Shown one piece after another: positions 51,826 through 61,118 of a DNA stretch of 64,000 bases; position 1 is the stretch's first letter; every line of letters starts with the position of its first letter. Location of the stretch: assembly GCA_047602575.1 (NCBI GenBank), contig JASGGY010000003.1:186001-250000 (forward strand), written 5' to 3'. The translations under genes and the position numbers were made by a program. The notes under the pieces are model-generated. The model was not told the origin of the DNA and ran no database searches. It was given only the letters and a program-made list of their open reading frames with translations. The DNA comes from UBA1366 sp047602575 (GTDB lineage: Bacteria; Bacillota; Clostridia; Oscillospirales; Ruminococcaceae).

Positions 51826-52644
51826 TTACAGCCTTGCCGCCAAATTCGCGACATTCAGTAAAATCACTCCAGTAAAAAATGCTGCCGTCACGGCACTTGC
51901 CCACGCGTCGCGGATGCCAAGCTTCAGCTGTTTCATGCGGGTTCTTCCCTCGCCGCCGTGGTAGCAGCGGCATTCCATCGCCAGTGCCAGTTCCTCCGCG
52001 CGGCGCAGGGACGAAACCAGCAGCGGAATAATGATGGTGACAAGCGCTTTCACACGGCTTTTTAAACCGCCGCTGTCAATCTCCGCGCCGCGGGCTTTCT
52101 GCGCGCTGGTGATCTTGTCGGTTTCCTCAATCAGCGTGGGGATGAACCGCAGCGCGATGGTCATGATCATCGCCAGCTCATGCACCGGCACTTTGATTTT
52201 CTTCAGCGGCGAAAACAGCCGCTCAATCGCATCGGTCAGGTCAATCGGCGAGGTGGTGTAGGTGAGCAGGCTCGTGCCGATGATCAGCGCGATGATGCGC
52301 ACAAGCATGAACGCCGTAAAGCTCACGCCGCCCGTGGTGATCTGGATTTTCCAGAAGCCGAACAGCACGTCGCCGCTTTTCATGAAAAATAAATTCAGCA
52401 CCGCCGTGAAAATCAGGATCGGGATCATCGGCTTCAGGCTCTTCAGCATCAGCGAGAACGGTATCCCCGACAGCACGAACGCCCCCAGCATGAACACCAC
52501 CGACACCGCAAGCCCGAACGCGTCCTTTGCCGCAAACAGCATCACAATGAACGCAAACGACAAAATCAGCTTCACCCGCGCGTCAAGGCGGTGGATGACC
52601 GATTCCCCCGGAAAGAACTGACCGATTGTAATATCTTTTATCAA
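51826..52644 (-). CDS. ecfT: Energy-coupling factor transporter transmembrane protein EcfT
   Basis: A 272-aa polytopic protein with six or so membrane helices. The two cytoplasmic coupling helices carry the Ala-Arg-Gly type motifs AQKARGAEID and AMECRCYHGG (second motif with Cys in place of the usual Ala-Arg). EcfT couples the EcfA ATPases to exchangeable vitamin-binding S components. The gene lies 15 nt after ecfA2. No S-component gene occurs in the window, so this is the shared module of a group II ECF system. Confidence 0.92.
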   Translation of the reverse strand: MIKDITIGQFFPGESVIHRLDARVKLILSFAFIVMLFAAKDAFGLAVSVVFMLGAFVLSGIPFSLMLKSLKPMIPILIFTAVLNLFFMKSGDVLFGFWKIQITTGGVSFTAFMLVRIIALIIGTSLLTYTTSPIDLTDAIERLFSPLKKIKVPVHELAMIMTIALRFIPTLIEETDKITSAQKARGAEIDSGGLKSRVKALVTIIIPLLVSSLRRAEELALAMECRCYHGGEGRTRMKQLKLGIRDAWASAVTAAFFTGVILLNVANLAARL

Positions 52645-52659
52645 ACGTGAAGCCTCCCG

Positions 52660-53526
52660 CTAACGGGCTGTTCTGCGGGCTTCGAGTATCCGCAGTGCAA
52701 CCTTTTTTGCGTAATCAAGCGTATAAATTTCTTCCTCCACCGGAAGCCCCGCCGCGCGCAGACGGTTAAACACCCGCGTAATCTGCGGCACGGCAAGCCC
52801 CATGCGCTCCAGCTCCGCCGCCCGCTCGAACACGTGCGCCGTTTCGTCGTAGCAAAACAGCTTCGCGTTGTTCATCACAAGGATTTTCGACGCGTTCTTC
52901 GCCACGTCCTCCATTGAGTGGGAAACCAGCAGCACAGTGTTTTTCTTCTCGCGGTGGTATTCGCGGATTTGGCCGAGAATCCGGTCGCGGCCTTTCGGGT
53001 CAAGACCGGAGGCAGGTTCGTCGAGAATCAGCACCTTCGGCTCCATCGCCATTACGCCCGCAATCGCCGCGCGGCGCTTCTGCCCGCCAGAAAGCTCAAA
53101 GGGCGACTTGTCGAGCAGCTCGTCCTTTAAGCCCACAAGCTTTGCGGTTTCGCGCACGCGGCGGTCGATTTCCGCCTCGTCAAGCCCCATGTTTTTCGGG
53201 CCGAACGCGATGTCCTTATAGACTGTTTCCTCGAACAGCTGATACTCCGGATACTGAAACACCAGCCCGACTTTAAAGCGCAGCGCGCGCAGGCGGCTTT
53301 TGTCCTTCCAAAGCTCCTCACCGTCGATGAAAAGCTTGCCCGACGACGGCTTGAGCAAGCCGTTAAAATGCTGAATCAGTGTGGATTTTCCCGAGCCGGT
53401 ATGCCCGATGACACCCACCAGCTCCCCCTCGTCAATCTCAATGCTCACATCGTCAACGGCGACTTTCCGAAAGGGTGTGTTTTCGCCGTAAACGAAGCTC
53501 AAATTTTCCGTTTTAATGATTGGCAT
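52660..53526 (-). CDS. ecfA2: Energy-coupling factor ATPase EcfA2
   Basis: 288 aa from ATG 53526 (GGGAGG site); the longer frame overlaps ecfA1. Walker A GHTGSGKST is at residues 41-49, the Q-loop is YPEYQLFEE, the signature is LSGGQKRR, Walker B is LILDEPASG and the switch His lies in SHSME. The C-terminal tail with TRVFNRLRAAG is typical of the EcfA2 form. It overlaps the end of ecfA1 by 14 nt, so translation is coupled. Confidence 0.93.
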   Translation of the reverse strand: MPIIKTENLSFVYGENTPFRKVAVDDVSIEIDEGELVGVIGHTGSGKSTLIQHFNGLLKPSSGKLFIDGEELWKDKSRLRALRFKVGLVFQYPEYQLFEETVYKDIAFGPKNMGLDEAEIDRRVRETAKLVGLKDELLDKSPFELSGGQKRRAAIAGVMAMEPKVLILDEPASGLDPKGRDRILGQIREYHREKKNTVLLVSHSMEDVAKNASKILVMNNAKLFCYDETAHVFERAAELERMGLAVPQITRVFNRLRAAGLPVEEEIYTLDYAKKVALRILEARRTAR

Positions 53527-54382
53527 CTGAAACCTCCCCAAACAGCTTGACAAGCGCTTCCACACAAGCATCCTCGCTGATGATTTCCGGGGAAATATCG
53601 TACCCGCTCTGCCGCAGCGTCCAGGCAAGCTCCGTCACCTGCGGCACGTCCAGTCCGATTTCTTTCATCCTGTCCACGTTGGAAAACACCTTTTCCGGTA
53701 CGCCGTCCATAACGATTTCGCCGCTGTCCATGACGACAATTCTGTCCGCAAGCGCGGCTTCTTCCATATAATGCGTAATCAGGATAATCGTCACACCCGA
53801 TTCGCGGTTGAGCTTTCGCACCGTGTCCATGATTTCGCGCCGCCCCTTCGGGTCAAGCATGGCGGTGGATTCGTCAAGCAAAATGCACTTCGGGCGCATG
53901 GCAAGCACACCGGCAATCGCCACGCGCTGCTTCTGCCCGCCGGAAAGCTTGTGCGGCGCATGCGTACGATACTCGTACATTCCCACGGTTTGAAGCGCTT
54001 CGTCCACTCTGCGGCGGATTTCAGCCGGCGCAACACCCATGTTCTCAAGTGCAAATGCCACGTCCTCCTCGACAATGGTCGCCACAATCTGGTTGTCCGG
54101 ATTCTGGAATACCATTCCCGCCGTCTGGCGGATGTCGAGCAGGCGGCTTTCGTCTGCAACGGAAATGCCGTCCACCAGAATCGTACCGGAGAGCGGCTGG
54201 TTAATCGCGTTGATGCACTTGGCAAGCGTGGATTTTCCGCTGCCGTTATGCCCCAAAACCGCGACAAATTCGCCCTGCTCGATGTCAAGGCTGATGCCTT
54301 TTAACACCTCGGTGTAAACGGGCGGTTCTTCGCTGTGGTTGACATAGGAAAAATATAAATCTCTGATGCTGATAAAACTCAT
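53513..54382 (-). CDS. ecfA1: Energy-coupling factor ATPase EcfA1
   Basis: 289 aa from ATG 54382 (AAGGA site). Walker A GHNGSGKST lies at about 44-52, the Q-loop is NPDNQIVAT, the signature LSGGQKQR and Walker B CILLDESTAML (Ser instead of the usual Pro). Together with EcfA2 and EcfT it powers import of vitamins or metals by S-component proteins encoded elsewhere. It directly follows the methyltransferase gene with 18 nt spacing. Confidence 0.93.
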   Translation of the reverse strand: MSFISIRDLYFSYVNHSEEPPVYTEVLKGISLDIEQGEFVAVLGHNGSGKSTLAKCINAINQPLSGTILVDGISVADESRLLDIRQTAGMVFQNPDNQIVATIVEEDVAFALENMGVAPAEIRRRVDEALQTVGMYEYRTHAPHKLSGGQKQRVAIAGVLAMRPKCILLDESTAMLDPKGRREIMDTVRKLNRESGVTIILITHYMEEAALADRIVVMDSGEIVMDGVPEKVFSNVDRMKEIGLDVPQVTELAWTLRQSGYDISPEIISEDACVEALVKLFGEVSDANH

Positions 54383-54400
54383 TATGAAAATCCTTATCAA

Positions 54401-55264
54401 TTACTTCTCCCAGATTGCCGTTGAGCCGCACGGAAGTGCGCAGCTTGCCGTTTGAACCGGAAGCCCAATCTCGGACGCGCTGACCGTTCCGCTGTATTTG
54501 CCGCAAAGCTCCTCACTGAGGAGGTATGCCATGACCGACGGCGAAAGCCCGGTGGTGTAGCTGTTGAGCAGAAAGAACAGCGGGTTTTCGCTCAGCACGC
54601 CCGCGCATAGCTTTACGAGGTCGTAAACGCTGTCCTCGAGCTTCCAGACCTCGCCGTTCGGACCTCTGCCATAGGAGGGCGGATCCATGATCACCGCATC
54701 ATAGAAGTTCCCGCGCGCAATCTCGCGCCGCACGAATTTCTCGCAGTCGTCCACCAGCCAGCGGATGGGTTTTTCTGACAATCCGGAGGTCGCCGCGTTC
54801 TCGCGTGCCCATTGCACCATGCCCTTTGACGCGTCCACATGGGAAACCTGCGCCCCCGCCGCCGCACAAGCAAGCGTCGCCCCGCCGGTGTAAGCAAACA
54901 GGTTCAGTACCTTGACCGGTCGGTTCGCAGCGCGGATTTTCGCCGCAACGAAATCCCAGTTGACCGCCTGCTCCGGAAACAGCCCGGTGTGCTTGAAGCC
55001 GGTCGGACGGATGTTGAATTTCAGTTCGCCGTAGGAAATCACCCACGAAGCAGGGATTTTCTTTAAAACTGACCACTCCCCGCCGCCCTTTGACGAGCGG
55101 TGATAAACGGCGTTGGCTTTGTCCCACAGGTCGGATTTGCGCGGTGTTTTCCAAATTATCTGCGGATCAGGGCGCTGCAGCACCACGTTCCCCCAGCGTT
55201 CCAGCTTTACCCCGTCGGTGGTGTCGATGATCTGATACTCGTTCCATTGGTCGGCGATTCTCAT
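54401..55264 (-). CDS. RlmI-like class I SAM-dependent methyltransferase
   Basis: This 287-aa protein has the SAM-binding NLFAYTGGATLACAAAGAQV stretch near residue 123 and the DPPSYGRG catalytic motif near 202. These are features of the RlmI/RlmK-type rRNA cytosine or guanine methyltransferases. The N-terminal PUA domain of RlmI is replaced by a shorter beta-rich segment (1-60). Target RNA is not certain. The gene is between glmM and ecfA1, same strand, and may be transcribed with them. Confidence 0.8.
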   Translation of the reverse strand: MRIADQWNEYQIIDTTDGVKLERWGNVVLQRPDPQIIWKTPRKSDLWDKANAVYHRSSKGGGEWSVLKKIPASWVISYGELKFNIRPTGFKHTGLFPEQAVNWDFVAAKIRAANRPVKVLNLFAYTGGATLACAAAGAQVSHVDASKGMVQWARENAATSGLSEKPIRWLVDDCEKFVRREIARGNFYDAVIMDPPSYGRGPNGEVWKLEDSVYDLVKLCAGVLSENPLFFLLNSYTTGLSPSVMAYLLSEELCGKYSGTVSASEIGLPVQTASCALPCGSTAIWEK

Positions 55265-55292
55265 GTTCTTAATCCTTTATTATAAACTTGAT

Positions 55293-56678
55293 TTATGCCT
55301 GCTCCGCAGTTTCTTCGCTGCAAGCCGCTTTGATCTGATCGGCAATGCGCTTTGCGTAATCCACAATCAGCCCGTACTGCTTGCCCTCAAGCATCACGCG
55401 CACAAGCGGCTCTGTGCCGGACTCGCGCACTAAGATACGTCCGTCGTCGCCGAGCTTTTCCGCACAGGAGCGCATGACGGCTTTGACCTCCTCATCCTCC
55501 TGCCACACGCCTTTTTTTGACGGATGGATCGTCACGTTCACAAGCGTCTGCGGGTAACAGCTCATCACACCCGCAAGCTCGGAAAGCGGCACTTTGACCG
55601 TGGTGTTGTTGGCTTTCGCGAGAACCTCAAGCAGCTTTGCGCCCGTCAGCTCGCCGTCGCCGGTTTTGGATTCATCGAGAAAAATAATATGTCCGCTCTG
55701 CTCGCCGCCTAAGTTATAATCGCCCTTCTGCATTTCCTCTAAAACATAGCGGTCGCCCACGGTGGTGGTCGTCACAACCACGCCGCTTTCTTTGGCGAAT
55801 TTAAAAAAGCCCAGATTGGTCATGACCGTTACCACACAGGTGTTGTGCTTGAGCGTACCCGCGGCTTTCATTGATTTTGAGAAAATCGCAAGCAGTTTGT
55901 CGCCATCGATGAGGTTTCCGCCCTCGTCGCAGACCAGACAGCGGTCGGCGTCGCCGTCAAAGGCAAGCCCCGCGTGGCAGCGCTTGGCTTTGACAAATTC
56001 GCAAAGGGATTCCATGTCAGTCGAGCCACAGTTTTTGTTGATGTTCGTGCCGTCGGGGGTGTTGTTGATAAAATAACAGGTTGCGCCAAGTCCGGTGAAA
56101 ATCTTCTCCGCACAGCTGAAGGAAGCGCCGTTTGCGCAGTCGATTGCCACGCGGATGCCGCGCAGGGAATGGTTGACGCTCTTGATAATCATGCGCGCAT
56201 AGTCCCACTCCGCGTCCTTTTCGTAGTGCACCCTGCCGACATAGGTGCCGTTGCATAGCTTCATATCCTCGGGGTAATCGAGGATGAGCGACTCGATTTC
56301 GTTTTCGATTTCGTCCGACAGCTTGAAGCCCGTGCCGGAAAACAGCTTGATGCCGTTGAATTCCACGCTGTTGTGCGACGCGGAAATCATCACGCCCGCG
56401 TCCGCGCCGTATTTTGTGACGAGTGCCGCCACCGCCGGCGTGGGGATTACACCCAGCAGATGCGCGTCCGCGCCGACCGAGCAAATGCCCGCCACGAGTG
56501 CGGCTTCCAGCACATCGCTGGAAATGCGCGTGTCCTTGCCGATGAGGATTTTCGGCCGGTGCTGGGTGGTTTTTGTTAAAACCAGTGCCGCTGCGCGCCC
56601 GATGTTCATTGCCGTTTCGCAGGTCAATTCCGTGATCGCAATCCCCCGCGCGCCGTCCGTTCCAAATAGTCTGCCCAT
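55293..56678 (-). CDS. glmM: Phosphoglucosamine mutase
   Basis: 461 aa starting at ATG 56678 (the family begins MGRLFGTDGARG); the 14 extra N-terminal residues of the open frame lack a ribosome site. The phosphorylated Ser101 lies in ISASHNSVE, the metal-binding loop is DGDADR and the sugar-binding loop GGEQSGH. The phosphate-binding RESGTEPLVRVM stretch closes the protein. It converts glucosamine-6-phosphate to glucosamine-1-phosphate for peptidoglycan precursor synthesis. No glmS riboswitch-like element is visible. Confidence 0.95.
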   Translation of the reverse strand: MGRLFGTDGARGIAITELTCETAMNIGRAAALVLTKTTQHRPKILIGKDTRISSDVLEAALVAGICSVGADAHLLGVIPTPAVAALVTKYGADAGVMISASHNSVEFNGIKLFSGTGFKLSDEIENEIESLILDYPEDMKLCNGTYVGRVHYEKDAEWDYARMIIKSVNHSLRGIRVAIDCANGASFSCAEKIFTGLGATCYFINNTPDGTNINKNCGSTDMESLCEFVKAKRCHAGLAFDGDADRCLVCDEGGNLIDGDKLLAIFSKSMKAAGTLKHNTCVVTVMTNLGFFKFAKESGVVVTTTTVGDRYVLEEMQKGDYNLGGEQSGHIIFLDESKTGDGELTGAKLLEVLAKANNTTVKVPLSELAGVMSCYPQTLVNVTIHPSKKGVWQEDEEVKAVMRSCAEKLGDDGRILVRESGTEPLVRVMLEGKQYGLIVDYAKRIADQIKAACSEETAEQA

Positions 56679-56759
56679 ATCATTGCCAACCCTTTCCATG
56701 TTTCTGTATATTTGAATCAAATGAACTTCTGTGAATTTGACCGCCGCTCAAAGCCGTTC

Positions 56760-57821
56760 TTAAAGCAAACTCATCTGACCGTCAGCGCTGCGCCGCTCGA
56801 TACCCAAATGACGATAGGCTAGGTCTGTTGCGCAGCGTCCCCGTGGGGTGCGGGACAAAAAGCCCAGCTGCATCAGATACGGCTCGCAGACATCCTCAAG
56901 CGTGACGGCTTCCTCGCCGATCGCCGCGGCAAGGGTTTCCAAGCCCACAGGGCCGCCGCCGTAGCCGTTGATGATCATCGCAAGCATTCTCTTGTCCATC
57001 GAATCAAGCCCCAGCTTGTCAACCTCCATGCGGTCAAGCGCGATCTGTGCGATTTCTTCGGTGATTCTGCCGTTGCCCATGACCTCGGCGAAGTCGCGCA
57101 CACGCTTTAAGAAGCGGTTGGCGATACGCGGCGTGCCGCGCGCGCGCTTTGCAAGCTCCATCGCGCCTTTGTCGTCACAGGCGATGCCGAGAATCACCGC
57201 CGAGCGCCGGATGATATCGCAAAGCTGGTCGTGCGTGTAGAGTTCGAGCCTATGGATTACGCCGAAACGGTCACGCAGCGGCGAGGTCAGCTGCCCCGCG
57301 CGGGTGGTCGCGCCTACGAGCGTAAAGCGGTTCAAATCAATGCGCAGGGAACGCGCGTGCGCGCCCTTCCCCATGATGATGTCGAGCGCGAAGTCCTCAA
57401 GCGCCGGATAAAGCACTTCCTCTACCGCGCGGGAAAGGCGGTGGATTTCGTCAATGAACAGCACATCGCCGGTTTCAAGCCCCGTGAGAATCGCCGCGAG
57501 GTCGCCGGGCTTTTCAATCGCAGGCCCAGAGGTGATGCGCAGATTGACACCCATCTCATGCGCGATGATCGACGAAAGCGTGGTTTTCCCAAGCCCCGGA
57601 GGGCCGTAAAGCAACACATGGTCAAGGGCTTCTCCGCGTTTGCGCGCCGCTTCGATGTAGATTTTCATGTTCTCTTTGACCTTGTCCTGCCCGATGTATT
57701 CGGCAAGGGTCTTGGGACGGAGGTTGTAATCCGGCTCCTCGCCCGCATCGGCACGGATAACCTCCGGCGCAACGACGCGGTTCTCAAAGTCGAAGTCCTC
57801 TGCGCTGTTTTCTTTTATCAT
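56760..57821 (-). CDS. ruvB: Holliday junction branch migration helicase RuvB
   Basis: A full-length (353 aa) RuvB. It has the KTLAEYIGQ lead-in, Walker A GPPGLGKT at 73-80, LFIDEIHRLSR (Walker B), the GATTRAG sensor, and a winged helix at the C-terminus ending in FLSRTPRGR. The hexameric motor drives branch migration on RuvA-bound junctions. It follows ruvA by 15 nt, so both are one operon. The AGGAG site is 8 nt before ATG 57821. Confidence 0.96.
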   Translation of the reverse strand: MIKENSAEDFDFENRVVAPEVIRADAGEEPDYNLRPKTLAEYIGQDKVKENMKIYIEAARKRGEALDHVLLYGPPGLGKTTLSSIIAHEMGVNLRITSGPAIEKPGDLAAILTGLETGDVLFIDEIHRLSRAVEEVLYPALEDFALDIIMGKGAHARSLRIDLNRFTLVGATTRAGQLTSPLRDRFGVIHRLELYTHDQLCDIIRRSAVILGIACDDKGAMELAKRARGTPRIANRFLKRVRDFAEVMGNGRITEEIAQIALDRMEVDKLGLDSMDKRMLAMIINGYGGGPVGLETLAAAIGEEAVTLEDVCEPYLMQLGFLSRTPRGRCATDLAYRHLGIERRSADGQMSLL

Positions 57822-57836
57822 CGGTAACGCTCCTGT

Positions 57837-58448
57837 TTATCGGATAAAGCCCGCTAAGTATTTCAACGCAAGCTTGATAATCTCCTCGGTTGTTTTTTCT
57901 CCCGCGCCAGCGACCTTTGAAACCGCCGCCACCGCCTCGCTTTGGGAATAACCCAACACAGCAAGCGCCTGTGCAGCTTCCCGTACGGAATTCGGCGCGG
58001 CTTCCGCCACAAAGCTCTGGATGTCCGCGTTGTCCGCGGCGGCATCCTTAGAAATTTTGTCTTTTAATTCCAAAACAATCCGCTGGGCGATCTTCGCGCC
58101 GATGCCCTTACAGCGCTTAAATGCCGCAACATCTGACGAAGCCACCGCCACTGCGAATTTCTGCGGTGTCAGTTCCGATAAAACGGCAATCGCCGCCTTT
58201 GGCCCTACGCCCGAAACGGTAATGAGCATCTTGAACGCACTCAGCTCATCCGCGCCCGCAAAGCCGAACAGCTCCACATTGTCCTCGCGCACGCTCAGGT
58301 GCGTGAGCAGGGTGACGTTTTCTTTTGTCCCTTGAATTTTCCGCAGTGTGTTGAGCGTTGTGCGGCAGGCATAACCCACCCCCGCGCATTCGATCACCGC
58401 GAGGTCGATTTCCGTATGGATGAGCTTCCCCGTCAGACTGTATATCAT
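57837..58448 (-). CDS. ruvA: Holliday junction DNA helicase subunit RuvA
   Basis: 203 aa with the OB-fold N-domain (MIYSLTGKLIHTE, AGVGYACRTTL), the double helix-hairpin-helix middle (SGVGPKAAIAVLSEL and KGIGAKIAQRIVLELKDK) and the C-terminal three-helix domain that contacts RuvB (AAQALAVLGYSQSEAVAAV). RuvA tetramers hold the four-way junction. It lies directly upstream of ruvB. The usual ruvC neighbour is separated by a GNAT gene. Confidence 0.96.
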   Translation of the reverse strand: MIYSLTGKLIHTEIDLAVIECAGVGYACRTTLNTLRKIQGTKENVTLLTHLSVREDNVELFGFAGADELSAFKMLITVSGVGPKAAIAVLSELTPQKFAVAVASSDVAAFKRCKGIGAKIAQRIVLELKDKISKDAAADNADIQSFVAEAAPNSVREAAQALAVLGYSQSEAVAAVSKVAGAGEKTTEEIIKLALKYLAGFIR

Positions 58449-58512
58449 GGCAAACCCTACTTTCTCGTTGTGGTGGGAGCATCCGGCTGCACCGCGTAAT
58501 TCCCGCCAGCGG

Positions 58513-58956
58513 TCAGTCCTGCACTGAAATGGATTTGTACACTTTTTTCATATGAATTTCCTGATCATTCCTATATCCAAGTTTCTTGTATACGGACTGC
58601 GCACTGAAATTTTCTTTTCCAGTAAGCAACTCCATATTATAAAATTCATAATTCTTACAGCAGTAATCTTCTGCAAATGTCATCATATTTCTGGAAATTC
58701 CTCTTCTTCTGTAAGCCTGCTTCACATAAACCTCTGTAATCTCCGGCATATAAACATCGTAGCAAAAAGATTTTTTTAATTGAACACAAACAAACCCGAC
58801 GAGAATATCATCCTCTTCATCAACTACGACAATTTCCTGTTTATTATTTAAAAGTGAATCGCTTATCTGCTCAATCGTTGTCTCACCTTTGCCGTTGAAT
58901 TCATTATTTAATTCATTCAATTGCACAGCATCATTTACCGTAGCAATGCGAACCAT
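58513..58956 (-). CDS. GNAT family N-acetyltransferase
   Basis: This 147-aa single-domain protein has the acetyl-CoA loop YRRRGISRNM (motif A) after the VYVKQAY strand, and a FYNMELLTGKENFSAQSVYKKLGY ending (motif B). The acceptor is unknown. It sits between ruvC and ruvA on the same strand. It is clearly more AT-rich than both, so it looks like a later insertion into an old ruvCAB operon. Confidence 0.83.
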   Translation of the reverse strand: MVRIATVNDAVQLNELNNEFNGKGETTIEQISDSLLNNKQEIVVVDEEDDILVGFVCVQLKKSFCYDVYMPEITEVYVKQAYRRRGISRNMMTFAEDYCCKNYEFYNMELLTGKENFSAQSVYKKLGYRNDQEIHMKKVYKSISVQD

Positions 58957-59014
58957 ACCGTGTCCCCCATCTCTTTAGTCCGGATTCTGAAAGTCAGCGG
59001 CAGCACCCATATTC

Positions 59015-59518
59015 CTACCGTCCGCACTGCTCCTCCAGCTGCGTCAGCGTGGTGAAAAGCCGTGCGTGGGTGATCGCGAGTGCCAGTGCGTCCGCGACGT
59101 CGTCGGGCTTCGGGATTTCTTTTAAATGCAGCAGAAGCTTGGTCATTTCCTGCACCTGCTGCTTCTCTGCCCTGCCGTAGCCGGTGATGTTGGTTTTCAC
59201 CTGAAGCGGTGTGTACTCCCGCAGCAGAATCCCCCGCTGCACCGCCGGCAGAACCGTCACCCCGCGCGCCTGTGCAACGTTGATGGCTGTTTTCTCGTTG
59301 GTGTTGAAAAAAAGCTTTTCCACCGCCATATGGTCGGGCTTGTATTTGTCAAGCACCGCGCACAAGTCCTCATAGACCGTCAGAAGCCGCAGATGAAAGG
59401 GCGTTCCCGCGTCGGTGGTGATGCTTCCGTAGCCGACGACGCTGAATTTGCACCGCGCATAGTCCACGACACCGAAGCCGACGATGGCATAACCGGGGTC
59501 GATTCCGATGACTCTCAT
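59015..59518 (-). CDS. ruvC: Crossover junction endodeoxyribonuclease RuvC
   Basis: 167 aa from ATG 59518 with a GAGGAGG site; the longer frame is not needed. The four catalytic acids are in place: Asp7 (GIDPG), Glu67 (AVEKLFF), Asp140 and Asp143 (PDDVADALA). RuvC cuts Holliday junctions symmetrically, working with RuvAB encoded just downstream. Confidence 0.96.
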   Translation of the reverse strand: MRVIGIDPGYAIVGFGVVDYARCKFSVVGYGSITTDAGTPFHLRLLTVYEDLCAVLDKYKPDHMAVEKLFFNTNEKTAINVAQARGVTVLPAVQRGILLREYTPLQVKTNITGYGRAEKQQVQEMTKLLLHLKEIPKPDDVADALALAITHARLFTTLTQLEEQCGR

Positions 59519-59685
59519 GCTGTTCCTCCTCGGCAATTGATACACAGGATAACCTTAACAATTTATTATACCATTAATACAGGCGCATTGCAAGATTTTA
59601 CGCGAAAGTTTTTCAATTCCCGCAGAAAGAAAAACAAGCCGTTCTCCGGACGTTTGCGCCAAACGCACGGAAAACGGCAAGCCGG

Positions 59686-60354
59686 TTATTCTTTGGAACG
59701 CGCCTCCGCGGCGCGGAACATCCGGTAAACCGGCGCAATCGCCCGGAAATCGGCGGCGATTTTCTCCGCAAGGGCTTCGCTGAACAGCAGGTCAAAGTCC
59801 TTTCCGCCCGCGAACAGGTACACTGAGCGGCGGTTGAGCCACGTGGCGGCGACTTCCTCCGCGTCGGGATAACGGTTTTTCTTATACAACTCCCCGCCGA
59901 GGGTAAACACGCGCTGCGCGGCATAGGCGGACAGCGCCGCTTTCGCGGTTTTGTCGCCGCTCAAAATCATCCCGCGCATGGCTTCCATCGTCTTTGTGCC
60001 CGCCGCGTAATACCCGCAGCCGTAGCTGAAGCCGTTGGGCGAAAGCTCAAAATAAAACTCCGGCACCATCTCAAACGGCTCTTTCTTCCGCCCGAACGAG
60101 CACCACACATTGTCGCGGAACAGCGAATCGCCCTTGGCAAAGCGTGCGTCCCGCCAAAGGCGCGAGAATTTTTTCGGATTGCAGACGATTTCCGCATCGA
60201 TTTCCGCCATCGTCGGGGCGAACGCTTCAATCAGCGCGGAAAAGGGTGCTGCGACATACGCGCGGTAGTCGTCCTTGTGTTCGTTATACCAGTCGCGGCT
60301 GTCGTGCAGGCGGTTTTCAAACAGAAAATTCAAGGTTTGCACCGAAAAAGCCAT
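59686..60354 (-). CDS. DUF2461 domain protein
   Basis: 222 aa with the DUF2461 core: LNFLFENRLHDSRDWYNEHKDDY (residues 8-30), a KKFSRLWRDARFAKGDSLFRDNVW segment with conserved Arg and Asp, and a GFSYGCGYYAAGTKTMEAMR segment. The family occurs widely in bacteria, and no reaction is established. The protein is soluble. It is transcribed away from ruvC, with no clear promoter, and precedes it on the same strand. Confidence 0.8.
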   Translation of the reverse strand: MAFSVQTLNFLFENRLHDSRDWYNEHKDDYRAYVAAPFSALIEAFAPTMAEIDAEIVCNPKKFSRLWRDARFAKGDSLFRDNVWCSFGRKKEPFEMVPEFYFELSPNGFSYGCGYYAAGTKTMEAMRGMILSGDKTAKAALSAYAAQRVFTLGGELYKKNRYPDAEEVAATWLNRRSVYLFAGGKDFDLLFSEALAEKIAADFRAIAPVYRMFRAAEARSKE

Positions 60355-60360
60355 GGGTTG

Positions 60361-60402
60361 TCCTCCTAGGGGTTAGGTATTAGGGGTTAGGAGTTAGGGG
60401 TC
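60361..60402. repeat. Short tandem GGGGTTAGG-type repeat
   Basis: Four imperfect copies of a unit like GGGGTTAGGNNTTA lie between the DUF2461 and HD genes. The units resemble those in the arms of the 23S insert (TTAGAGGTTAGAAATCAG). Confidence 0.55.
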
Positions 60403-60967
60403 AGACGTTCAGCTCGTGTTCAAAGCTACGCATGGCAAGGATGGTCTGGTTGATCAGGTCGTCGAGTTCCCAGCCGAGCATCGCTGCGCCGCGCTCGATC
60501 ACCTCGCGGGAGCAGCCCGCCGCGAAGTTCAGATTCTTATACTTTTTGCGCACGGACTTCACCTCGAGGTCGCGCACGCTCTTGGACGGACGCATCAGCG
60601 CCACCGCGCCGATCAGGCCCGTCAGCTCGTCAACGGCATACAACACCTTTTCCATCTTATGGATCGGTTCGATGTCCACTGTCAGCATATAGCCGTGGCT
60701 CGCCGTGGCGTGGATGATACGCGGGTCGAGGTCGCGTTCGCGCATGATTTCCTGAAGCTTGATGCAGTGCTGGTCGGGGAACATCTCAAAATCCAGATCG
60801 TGGAGCAGCCCGATCAGCGCCCATAGATCCACTTCGTATTCATAGCCGAGCGTGTTGGCGAAATAACGCATCGTTCCCTCAACCATCCGCGCGTGGCGCA
60901 GATGAAATTCATCCTTATTATACGCGGTCAGCAATGCCCATGCGTATTCCCGCGAGATGTTTGTCAT
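60401..60967 (-). CDS. HD domain phosphohydrolase-like protein
   Basis: A 188-aa protein with the HD metal site: His22/His25 in FHLRHARMVE, His56-Asp57 in LIGLLHDLDF, and a further conserved His in ATASHGYM near 91. Residues 105-125 (MEKVLYAVDELTGLIGA) form the last helix with Asp. HD proteins of this stand-alone type are thought to hydrolyse phosphate esters of nucleotides; the substrate is unknown. A consensus promoter lies about 75 nt upstream. Confidence 0.82.
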   Translation of the reverse strand: MTNISREYAWALLTAYNKDEFHLRHARMVEGTMRYFANTLGYEYEVDLWALIGLLHDLDFEMFPDQHCIKLQEIMRERDLDPRIIHATASHGYMLTVDIEPIHKMEKVLYAVDELTGLIGAVALMRPSKSVRDLEVKSVRKKYKNLNFAAGCSREVIERGAAMLGWELDDLINQTILAMRSFEHELNV

Positions 60968-61041
60968 GCCGAATCCTCCCCGTTGTTCACAAGCAATGCC
61001 GCTTCCCTAAAGTCCGCGGCTTCCATTTTGCATATACTTTT

Positions 61042-61070
61042 ATCATAGAACACTTTCTCGGGTTTGTCAA
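61042..61070 (-). promoter_or_regulatory. Promoter of the HD gene
   Basis: TTGACA (61065-61070) and TATGAT (61042-61047) with a 17-bp spacer on the minus strand. Confidence 0.8.
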
Positions 61071-61118
61071 GTACGGATTTTCGTTTTTCAGAAAACATTG
61101 CGCAAGGGCAAAGAAAAA

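Noticed and set aside
55250..56760. glmS-type riboswitch near glmM
   Set aside because: No conserved ribozyme core could be recognised, and the gene is glmM, not glmS.
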